From Streptomyces cyaneochromogenes (lineage in GTDB: Bacteria; Actinomycetota; Actinomycetes; Streptomycetales; Streptomycetaceae), in assembly GCF_003963535.1 (NCBI RefSeq), contig NZ_CP034539.1:6200001-6264000 (forward strand): a stretch of DNA of 64,000 nucleotides, given 5' to 3'. This document shows, one piece after another, positions 23,252 through 30,491 of this stretch (position 1 is the first letter of the stretch; every line of letters begins with the position of its first letter). The notes beneath the pieces were generated by a model that was given only the letters and a program-made list of their open reading frames with translations, was not told the origin of the DNA and did not search any database. Made by a program: the position numbers and the translations under genes.

Positions 23252-24574
23252 ATGCCTCGTTGGAGGGCCTTGCCGGATGAACTGGATCCGCAGGTCAGGG
23301 AGTTCGCGAGCCAGCTGCGGCGGCTCGTGGACCGCAGCGGTCTGAGCATCGCGGCGCTGGCGGACCGTACGGGATACAGCAAGACGTCCTGGGAGCGGTA
23401 TCTGAACGGGCGGCTGCTCGCGCCCAAGGGCGCGATCGTGGCGCTCGCCGAGGTCACCGGCACCAATCCGATCCATCTGACGACGATGTGGGAGCTCGCC
23501 GAACGCGCGTGGAGCCGTTCGGAGATGCGCCACGACATGACCATGGAGGCGATCCGGATCTCCCAGGCGCGTGCCGCGCTGAGCGAGTTCGGGGCGCCGC
23601 CGGCGAACGCCAAGGGGGGCGCGAAGACCGGGAAGAGCGCGCGCAGGGGCGGAAACGCCACGGCCGCGCCCACGCCCGGGGTGGCGGGGCCGGCCGGGGT
23701 GGCCCCGACCGTTCCGCCCACGGTGCCGACACAGCCCACGGCGCCGGAGGTGCGGGACTCGGTGGTGCGGGACTCTCCGGTCCGGGACTCTCCGGTCCGG
23801 GACTCGCCCGTACGGGGCTCCACCGGGGGTGACGTCCGGGAGGGCGGCTCCTCCGAGGGCAACTCGTGGGGGCTGGCCGGGTATAGAGGACCGTCGACGA
23901 CGGGTGCCCGCACTTCTGGTGCGGCGCCGTCAGGAGCGTCCTCGGCGTCCGCCGCGTCCGCCGCGTCCGCCGCGTCCGACGTCTCCGGCGCGGCGTCGGG
24001 ATGGTCGCCGGGGACGCCCGGTCCGTACGGCGAGCCTCCGCAGGGGCCTCGTCCGAGACGCCGGTCCACCGGTGGGGGCGGTGGCAAGCGGCGGCTGACG
24101 ATGTTCCTCGCGGGGGTCGTCGGCGTACTGGTCGTCATCGCCGCGGTGTTCTACCTCACCGACGGCGCCGGCAAGAACAAGAACGAGGAAGCCGGCAAGT
24201 CCCCCTCGCCGTCCGTGACGACCGACCCCGACCTGCCGGCCGGGGTGAAGTGCAGCGGTGACTCCTGCACCGGCAAGGACGCGGAGAGCATGGGCTGCAG
24301 CGGTGACCTCGTGACCACCGCCAAGACCGCGACCGTCGGCACGGCCGTGGTCGAGGTGCGCTACAGCGAGACGTGCGGCGCGGCGTGGGGACGCATCACG
24401 CAAGCCGCGCAGGGCGACGAGGTGGCGGTGACGGTCGGCAAGAAGAAGCAGACCGGCACGATCACCGCGGCCGGGGACACGATCGCGTACACCCCGATGG
24501 TGGCCGTGAAGGACGCGGGCGAGGCGATCGCGTGCGCGACGCTGGCGGTAGGGCAGGAAGGCTGCACGCAGTAG
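23252..24574 (+). CDS. Xre-HTH transmembrane protein with extracellular DUF2690-like domain
   Basis: The 440-residue protein starts with an Xre domain (LRRLVDRSGLSIAALADRTGYSK, about 22-75) almost parallel to the protein at 22351. A long disordered linker follows, with RDSPV repeats (near 170-185) and an alanine/serine run. One membrane helix (MFLAGVVGVLVVIAAVFYL, about 287-305) leads to a secreted domain with four cysteines (VKCSGDSCTGKDAESMGC, YSETCGAAWGRI) typical of DUF2690. ATG 23252 follows GAGGGGGGAAG. It likely links an outside signal to DNA binding; this is inference from the architecture. Confidence 0.85.
   Translation: MPRWRALPDELDPQVREFASQLRRLVDRSGLSIAALADRTGYSKTSWERYLNGRLLAPKGAIVALAEVTGTNPIHLTTMWELAERAWSRSEMRHDMTMEAIRISQARAALSEFGAPPANAKGGAKTGKSARRGGNATAAPTPGVAGPAGVAPTVPPTVPTQPTAPEVRDSVVRDSPVRDSPVRDSPVRGSTGGDVREGGSSEGNSWGLAGYRGPSTTGARTSGAAPSGASSASAASAASAASDVSGAASGWSPGTPGPYGEPPQGPRPRRRSTGGGGGKRRLTMFLAGVVGVLVVIAAVFYLTDGAGKNKNEEAGKSPSPSVTTDPDLPAGVKCSGDSCTGKDAESMGCSGDLVTTAKTATVGTAVVEVRYSETCGAAWGRITQAAQGDEVAVTVGKKKQTGTITAAGDTIAYTPMVAVKDAGEAIACATLAVGQEGCTQ
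23757..23815 (+). repeat. In-frame 15-bp repeats (RDSPV units)
   Basis: Four imperfect 15-bp units encoding RDSxV/RDSPV lie in the linker of the DUF2690 protein. They are in frame and so change only linker length. Confidence 0.7.
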
Positions 24575-24608
24575 CGGCGTGCCGCGCTCCCGGACGCCGG
24601 TCGGGCAG

Positions 24609-24745
24609 TTCAGCCTGTCCGGCGTCCGAGGGCGAGGTCCCACCGTGACTTCTCGATGCCGGCCCGCGTATTTCAGCCCGTCCGGCGTTTGAGGACGAGG
24701 CCCTTCGGGCCGATGCGGGGGTCTGGGGGCGGCAGCCCCCGGGGA
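24609..24745. repeat. Dispersed Streptomyces intergenic repeat, two tandem heads
   Basis: Two related copies of TTCAGCCYGTCCGGCGTyyG followed by AGGrCGAGG begin at 24609 and 24672, 63 bp apart. The second runs into a GGGGGC/GCCCCC hairpin (24725-24740). From memory, this CCCGTCCGGCGTTTGAGGAC-type sequence recurs between genes in many Streptomyces genomes; its role is unknown. Confidence 0.6.
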
Positions 24746-25000
24746 CGGGACGGGTAGGGCGGCGGGGGCGAAAAAAGAATCCGGTCGGCAGGAATGCCCG
24801 CCCGCAAAGTGGGCACGCGCACCGTACCCCCACGGGAGTCCGGCAACCGGTACCCCCACCCAGCGGCCGCCCACGTCCCCCTCTCCCGGACCGGGCGGCC
24901 GCTCCCTTTCCCCCGTTTCCCCCATTGATCGACATTCTGTGGGCCGGGCCACACGGACCCGGCCGTGCGAGATCCCGGAGGCGCGATAGCCTGACCGGTG

Positions 25001-25022
25001 GATCTCTCGACGCCAAGAGATC
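25001..25022. promoter_or_regulatory. Inverted repeat upstream of mdh, possible MarR-type operator
   Basis: Arms GATCTCT (25001-25007) and AGAGATC (25016-25022) are separated by 8 bp, 67 bp before the mdh start. The shape recalls TCTTGA/TCGAGA-type MarR operators such as those reported for citric-acid-cycle regulation by TamR; the identity of the binder is a guess. Confidence 0.35.
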
Positions 25023-25089
25023 GATCATCCTGACGTCCCGCACCCCGGGGCGGGGACGACCCACCGCCAGCTGTCATACGGAGAACGCC

Positions 25090-26079
25090 ATGACCCGCAC
25101 TCCCGTGAACGTCACCGTCACCGGCGCGGCCGGCCAGATCGGTTACGCCCTGCTGTTCCGCATCGCCTCCGGCCAGCTGCTCGGCGCGGACGTGCCGGTC
25201 AAGCTGCGACTTCTTGAGATCACCCCGGCCCTCAAGGCCGCCGAGGGCACCGCCATGGAGCTCGACGACTGCGCGTTCCCGCTCCTGCAGGGCATCGACA
25301 TCAGCGACGACCCGAACGTCGCCTTCGACGGCGCCAACGTCGCCCTCCTCGTCGGCGCCCGCCCCCGCACCAAGGGCATGGAGCGCGGTGACCTCCTGGA
25401 GGCCAACGGCGGCATCTTCAAGCCGCAGGGCCAGGCCATCAACGCCCACGCCGCGGACGACATCAAGGTCCTGGTCGTCGGCAACCCGGCCAACACCAAC
25501 GCGCTCATCGCGCAGGCCGCCGCCCCGGACGTACCGGCCGAGCGCTTCACCGCGATGACCCGCCTCGACCACAACCGCGCGCTGACCCAGCTCGCGAAGA
25601 AGACCGGCTCGACGGTCGCGGACATCAAGCGGCTCACCATCTGGGGCAACCACTCCGCCACCCAGTACCCGGACATCTTCCACGCCAGCATCGCCGGCAA
25701 GAACGCCGCCGAGGTCGTCAACGACGAGAAGTGGCTCGCCGAGGACTTCATCCCGACCGTCGCCAAGCGCGGCGCGGCGATCATCGAGGCCCGCGGTGCC
25801 TCCTCGGCCGCCTCCGCCGCCAACGCCGCCATCGACCACGTGCACACGTGGGTCAACGGCACCGCCGACGGCGACTGGGTCTCCATGGGTATCCCGTCCG
25901 ACGGTTCCTACGGCGTTCCGGAGGGGCTCATCTCCTCCTTCCCGGTCACCACCAAGGACGGCAAGTACGAGATCGTCCAGGGCCTGGAGATCAACGAGTT
26001 CTCCCGCGCCCGGATCGACGCCTCCGTCAAGGAGCTCGAGGAGGAGCGCGACGCGGTCCGCGGTCTCGGCCTCATCTGA
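25090..26079 (+). CDS. mdh: Malate dehydrogenase (NAD)
   Basis: Mdh oxidises malate to oxaloacetate in the TCA cycle. The 329-residue protein is of the type 2 class common in actinobacteria. It shows the NAD motif TGAAGQIGYALLFRIASG, VGARPRTKGMERGDLL with substrate-binding arginines, the TRLDHNRA catalytic aspartate region and IWGNHSATQYPD with the catalytic histidine. The ATG follows CGGAGAAC. The gene stands alone between a 515-bp upstream region and a terminator shared with the convergent operon. Confidence 0.97.
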   Translation: MTRTPVNVTVTGAAGQIGYALLFRIASGQLLGADVPVKLRLLEITPALKAAEGTAMELDDCAFPLLQGIDISDDPNVAFDGANVALLVGARPRTKGMERGDLLEANGGIFKPQGQAINAHAADDIKVLVVGNPANTNALIAQAAAPDVPAERFTAMTRLDHNRALTQLAKKTGSTVADIKRLTIWGNHSATQYPDIFHASIAGKNAAEVVNDEKWLAEDFIPTVAKRGAAIIEARGASSAASAANAAIDHVHTWVNGTADGDWVSMGIPSDGSYGVPEGLISSFPVTTKDGKYEIVQGLEINEFSRARIDASVKELEEERDAVRGLGLI

Positions 26080-26095
26080 GCCGACCGACACCTGT

Positions 26096-26130
26096 GATCC
26101 CCGGGCCCGCGCGAGAGCGGCCCGGGGATC
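26096..26130. terminator. Bidirectional terminator between mdh and the VMAP operon
   Basis: A perfect 12-bp stem (26096-26107 with 26119-26130) with an 11-nt loop sits between the convergent ends of mdh (26079) and the gene ending at 26149. Confidence 0.75.
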
Positions 26131-26148
26131 AGTGCGTCACCCGTCCGG

Positions 26149-29100
26149 TCAGCCCTCCACGACCAGTGCCGCCAGGTCCAGGAACGCGTTGAGCGCCGGT
26201 GCCCGCAGCCGCGCCGGCTGCCCGAAGCCCGCGGACGACAGCAACCGGTCGTAGGGCACCGCGACCACCTGGTCCGCACCGATGTCGAAGCGGTCGGGCA
26301 GGTCGTCCGGCACGGCCTGCCCCGAGCGCTGCTCGACCTCGGTCACCACGACGACCGCCTCGTCCGCCAGCCGCCGGTGCCCGTCGAAGCGCAGCCGGTC
26401 GAGCACCCGCCACGCGGCGTCGAAGTACCAGCCCGAGTTGCCGCAGCACAGGATCAGCCGGTCGGTCAGATCCAGGACGGCGTCGGCCGACCGGTCCAGT
26501 CGCTGCGGGGCCCAGTCGGTGAGGACGAACGAGTAGTAGGGCGCGGTCCTCGCCAGGATGTGCGGATAGGCCTGGGCATGAATGAGGTTCGGCGGGACGC
26601 GGCCTCCGGGGTGCGCGGCGACCTCCAGCCCCGACGGCAGGCGGGTGGTGCGCGCTCGGACCTGCTCGTACGTCGCGTCGGCCGGCAGGGCGGCCAGGTC
26701 GCGCACGGTGGCCGGGTTCCGGTCGGTGAGGAAGGCGTCGAGCGCTCCCTCGACGTCCGCTCCGTCCAGCGCCAGGACGGGCTCGCCCCGGACCGCGGCG
26801 AGGAGCGAGCCGAGCATCATCGTCGTCGCCGCCCGCCCGCTGTAGACCCGGCCGCCGTAGTGGTAGGTGCCGACCAGGGTGAGGCGTCGGGCGTGCGGCA
26901 GAGGTGCCCGCAGCCGTTCCAGCCGGGCCTCCCGCTCGCGGCGGGCGGCGGCGAAGCGGGGCGGGCGCAGGGGGAGGACGCCGGCGTCGTAGGGCGAGGC
27001 GGCGGCCGGAGGCGGGGCGAGCGGCACGCGCGACGACGGCCCGGTGCGGACCCGGGGCGGGGCCGAGGGCGTCGGGGTGCTGGTGCGTTCGGTGCGGGAC
27101 TGGGCGATGTAGTTCGCCAGGACGTCCGCGACCTCGCCCGCCGTGGGCCGCGCGGCCGGATCGGGGCCGAGGCAGCGCAGCACCGTCTGCCGCAGCCGTG
27201 CCCAGGTGTCGCCCTGCCACAGGTGCATGCCCTCGGGATGGCCGGGCACCTGCCAGTGCAGTTCCCGGCCCGCCTTGCTGCTGACCAGCTGGAGCAGGTC
27301 GCCCAGCGCGCGCACGTTGTCCTCGGGGGTGGGCACCGGGCCCGTACCGGTGTACCGGCCGTCCAGGGCGCAGTTGGACAGGTCGGCGAGGACCACCGAG
27401 CGCCGCAGCACGAAGATGTTCTCCGCACTGAGGTCCGCCGGCACCACCCCGTGGAGATGGCACAGGGCCACGGCGCTCGCCAGATGCCAGCCGACGAGCA
27501 GCCCCGTGAGCTTGTCGAAGGGAGCGGAACCCGTCGCGTGGGCCTGGTTGAAGAGCTCCGCAAGGCGGGGCGGGGCGGGTGACGCGGAGCCGTCCTCGAT
27601 CGGGGCCGACGCCAGCCAGGCCGGCGTGTTCCCGAGCCCGGTACCGAGCAGGGCGGGCGCGTACTGTCCGCCCAGCCGGCGCAACGCCTCCGCCTCCGTC
27701 GCGATCAACTCGGCACCGTCGGCGGGGACATCGGGGCGCGGGGTGCGCACCATGGCCCTGCTGTCGTTCATCATGTGGACGCCGTCGTACTCCAGCACCC
27801 AGCGCAGGCGCCGCCGGCTGCGCAGCCGGTAGGGGCCCAGCCGCCGAGGGTCGTCGGCCGCGAGGCCTGCCCAGCCGTCCCCGGAGGTGGTGCCCTGTTC
27901 CCGGATGCCCCGTTCCAGTCTGCTCATCCCGGAGTCGAACGACACCCCGAACCGTGCCAGCAGTTTCCGCTCCACACGTGTGAACGGCCGGTGCGAGCCG
28001 GGGAGCCGGGCGGAGCCGTCCGGGTGGGCGAGCCAGGCCGGGAAGTCCGGTGAGTTGCCCGCGAGTTGTTCCAGCCGGTGCCCGATCGTGCGGCTGGTCC
28101 GCAGGAGTTCGGACTGCGGGACGGCGTCCAGGAGCACGGACCTCGACGTGTCGGAGAAGTCGAAGACCTGGTGCTTGGCGGGCAGCGGCCCGGGCACCGG
28201 CGCGGGGTGCGGCCGCATCAGCCCGCCGAGGAAGACCTCCGCGAGATGGGAGGTCCGCGCCTGCCACGGCACCGCCGTCTGGACGAGCCGCATCACCGGC
28301 ACCGTGAGCGGCGACACGGCCGCCAGATGCGCCGCGAGCCGGTACGCCTCCGGGGTGGCCGCGTCCCGGAAGTGCTGGGCGCTGCCCGGGCCCGGGGACG
28401 GGGGGGCCGTGCCGGACGGGCGCGGCCGGGTCAGCAGCGGCACCCGGACCGTGGCGCCGGGCGAGGCGAGCAGGTGGGCCCAGGTCCGCAGCGAGGCGGC
28501 CGTCGGCTCCAGGACCGGCACCGGCACCCCGTCGAAGGCGGCGAGGCCGGGCGGGAGTACCGGATCGGTGATCTCCCAGGAGATGTTGGCGCCGCCGATC
28601 CGCCGGGTGGTGGCCTGCCAGTGTTCCGCGTGGACGCCGGAGCCTTCCCACAGGTCGGGAGGCAGGGTGTGCAGCAGGGCGGTGGGGCCGCGGGAGGCCC
28701 AGCTGGACAGCAGGCCGTGCAGGGTGCCGCTGCGCCAGGCGGCGCCCAGGCCGTCGCTGACGACGAGGACGAGGGTGCGGCCCGACGGGTCGCCCACCGT
28801 GCTCAGCGGGACCGGGGTGCTGTCGGTCCGGAACGGGCGGGCGTGCAGACGGGGTTCGTCGGCGCCACGGGTGTCGAGGCCGAGGACGCGGGTGGTGGCG
28901 AAGGCGCCCAGGCGTTCGAGCAGGGTGCGCAGTTCGGCGGCGAGGCGGTGCCACAGCAGCATCGACAGGCCGTCGTCGACGAGCAGGACCAGATGGAGCC
29001 AGCGCTCCTGCACGGGCCGCTGCACCACGTCGGGCAGCCGGGTCTCGGCGAGTTCGGCGGCGGTGCGCTCCTCGTCGATCTCCAGGCGGTGCGGGCTGGC

Positions 29101-29544
29101 CAGGCGGCGGCGCAACGGCCGTAGCGCGCGCCCCAGTTCGAGCTCGCCTCCGAGTGCCTTGTCCTCCGGGACCCGGACGGGCTGCGCCTTGCTCGGCTCG
29201 GCGTCCTGGCGCAGCCGGATCTCGGGAACGGGCGGGGACTCGGACTCCTGGCGGGCATCCGAGTACAGGGAGTGCCCGGTCAGGTCGGGCAGGTCCGGGT
29301 CGTTGGGTTCGGGTGCCGGCGCGGGATCCTGCGGGCCGGCCTCGTCCGGCTCGGCGGCGGCCGGTTCCGTCGACGGCGCCGGGCCCTGGCGCGCCAGGCG
29401 GGCGAGGGGCGCGTCCGCCCCGCCGGGCACCCGCCGGGCCAGCCACAGCACGTCGAGCACCTGGCCGGCGTCCAGCTCCTGCCCGGAGGCCGACAGCACG
29501 CGCAGCAGCTCGCCGAGCCGCCCGCCCCCGCCGGCCTCGGTCAC
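26149..29544 (-). CDS. SAV_2336-like giant protein: vWA, pseudokinase and MinD-like domains
   Basis: This 1131-residue protein is the last gene of the ternary-system operon. After a short helical N-terminus and disordered linker, a vWA-like domain (about 182-345) shows LVLLVDDGLSM in place of the metal-site DxSxS and LVVSDG. A kinase-like fold (569-815) has no glycine loop, PADLSAEN for HRDLKPEN and ADLSN for DFG, so it is probably a pseudokinase. The C-terminal 245 residues (886-1131) resemble a MinD/ParA-type domain whose Walker A loop is degenerate (YGGRVYSGRAATT), with VLALDGAD as the aspartate region. The GTG at 29544 overlaps the MoxR gene by four bases. The family is SAV_2336-like; the scaffold/adaptor role is inferred. 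Confidence 0.82.
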   Translation of the reverse strand: MTEAGGGGRLGELLRVLSASGQELDAGQVLDVLWLARRVPGGADAPLARLARQGPAPSTEPAAAEPDEAGPQDPAPAPEPNDPDLPDLTGHSLYSDARQESESPPVPEIRLRQDAEPSKAQPVRVPEDKALGGELELGRALRPLRRRLASPHRLEIDEERTAAELAETRLPDVVQRPVQERWLHLVLLVDDGLSMLLWHRLAAELRTLLERLGAFATTRVLGLDTRGADEPRLHARPFRTDSTPVPLSTVGDPSGRTLVLVVSDGLGAAWRSGTLHGLLSSWASRGPTALLHTLPPDLWEGSGVHAEHWQATTRRIGGANISWEITDPVLPPGLAAFDGVPVPVLEPTAASLRTWAHLLASPGATVRVPLLTRPRPSGTAPPSPGPGSAQHFRDAATPEAYRLAAHLAAVSPLTVPVMRLVQTAVPWQARTSHLAEVFLGGLMRPHPAPVPGPLPAKHQVFDFSDTSRSVLLDAVPQSELLRTSRTIGHRLEQLAGNSPDFPAWLAHPDGSARLPGSHRPFTRVERKLLARFGVSFDSGMSRLERGIREQGTTSGDGWAGLAADDPRRLGPYRLRSRRRLRWVLEYDGVHMMNDSRAMVRTPRPDVPADGAELIATEAEALRRLGGQYAPALLGTGLGNTPAWLASAPIEDGSASPAPPRLAELFNQAHATGSAPFDKLTGLLVGWHLASAVALCHLHGVVPADLSAENIFVLRRSVVLADLSNCALDGRYTGTGPVPTPEDNVRALGDLLQLVSSKAGRELHWQVPGHPEGMHLWQGDTWARLRQTVLRCLGPDPAARPTAGEVADVLANYIAQSRTERTSTPTPSAPPRVRTGPSSRVPLAPPPAAASPYDAGVLPLRPPRFAAARREREARLERLRAPLPHARRLTLVGTYHYGGRVYSGRAATTMMLGSLLAAVRGEPVLALDGADVEGALDAFLTDRNPATVRDLAALPADATYEQVRARTTRLPSGLEVAAHPGGRVPPNLIHAQAYPHILARTAPYYSFVLTDWAPQRLDRSADAVLDLTDRLILCCGNSGWYFDAAWRVLDRLRFDGHRRLADEAVVVVTEVEQRSGQAVPDDLPDRFDIGADQVVAVPYDRLLSSAGFGQPARLRAPALNAFLDLAALVVEG

Positions 29545-30491
29545 AGTTCCCCGGTCAGCTGGTGCAGCACGGCCTTCAGCAGTTCCTTGGCGTTGAGGTT
29601 CACCCCGCTGTTGCGCAGGAACACGGCGTTGAGGAGCTGGTCCGTGGCCAGTTCGCCGAGGGCGCGGCGATGTACGAAGGTGTCGATCAGGTCTTCCGCG
29701 TCGCTCAGGGCCTCCTCGCCGAGGTGTGCGGTGACGATGGCGCGCAGCCGGTCCGCGTCCGGAACTTGCAGGGCGAGGCGGACGCAGCGGCGCAGGAAGG
29801 CGGGCGGGAACTCGCGTTCGCCGTTGCTGGTGATGACGACGACAGGGAACTCGGCGCACTGGACCCGGCCCTGATGAACCGTCACCGAGCCCCGGTGGTC
29901 GGCGGTCTGCACCTCCACGTCCGCCATGTCCTCGGGGAGCCGGGTCAGTTCCGGGATGTCGAAGTAGCCCTCCTCGAAGACGGTGAGCAGGTCGTTGGGC
30001 AGGTCGACGTCGCCCTTGTCCATCTCGTCGATGAGCAGGGCACGCGGTGTCGTCGACGGCACCAGGGCGGTGCCCAGCGGACCGAGCCGGATGAACGTCC
30101 CGATCGACGGCTCGCTTTCGCCCCGGTCGCGGCTGAGCGTCGTCTCGCGCAGCCGGCCGATCGCGTCGTACTGGTAGAGCGCCTCCCGCACGGTCGACCG
30201 GCTGTTGATGGACCAGCGCAGCAGCTCGCCCAGCCGCAGTTCGTGCGAGACGGCCCGGGCGAGGGAGGACTTGCCGGTGCCGGCCGGCCCGGTGACCAGC
30301 AGGGGGCGGCGCAGATGGAGCGAGGCGTTGACGACGTCGGCGTGCTCCGGCTGGATCAGATACGGCAGTTCGGGGCGGACAGCCGGCGTGGGGCTGAACC
30401 GGCGCCACGGCGGGGCCGGGGGCAGCGTCACGGGGCGCGGGAGGCCGTCGCCGCGGAAGATGCGCCAGTCGGCCTCGGAAGCGGAGGTCAT
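29541..30491 (-). CDS. MoxR-family AAA+ ATPase of the ternary system
   Basis: The 316-residue protein has Walker A GPAGTGKSS (near 68-76), Walker B ALLIDEMDKGD, a sensor-1 VITSNGE and an arginine-finger segment PPAFLRRCVRL. A helical lid domain follows. MoxR ATPases remodel partner proteins, typically with a vWA protein as adaptor; here the partners are the neighbouring vWA/SAV_2336-like and VMAP proteins. It overlaps both neighbours by four bases (ATGA with the VMAP gene, GTGA with the giant gene), which implies fixed stoichiometry. Confidence 0.93.
   Translation of the reverse strand: MTSASEADWRIFRGDGLPRPVTLPPAPPWRRFSPTPAVRPELPYLIQPEHADVVNASLHLRRPLLVTGPAGTGKSSLARAVSHELRLGELLRWSINSRSTVREALYQYDAIGRLRETTLSRDRGESEPSIGTFIRLGPLGTALVPSTTPRALLIDEMDKGDVDLPNDLLTVFEEGYFDIPELTRLPEDMADVEVQTADHRGSVTVHQGRVQCAEFPVVVITSNGEREFPPAFLRRCVRLALQVPDADRLRAIVTAHLGEEALSDAEDLIDTFVHRRALGELATDQLLNAVFLRNSGVNLNAKELLKAVLHQLTGEL

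Larger units (their letters stand above)
24575..25089. promoter_or_regulatory. 515-bp intergenic region before mdh
   Basis: This gap holds a Streptomyces-type dispersed repeat (24609-24745), a GC-rich stretch without gene content, and the mdh promoter region with an inverted repeat at 25001-25022. No protein-coding frame has a ribosome-binding site or family similarity. Confidence 0.5.

Noticed and set aside
26129..29446. 1105-codon alternative frame on the same strand as the giant gene
   Set aside because: The 26149-29544 frame carries the vWA, kinase-like and MinD-like motifs and the start/stop overlap; the other frame is an Arg/Pro/Gly-rich shadow.
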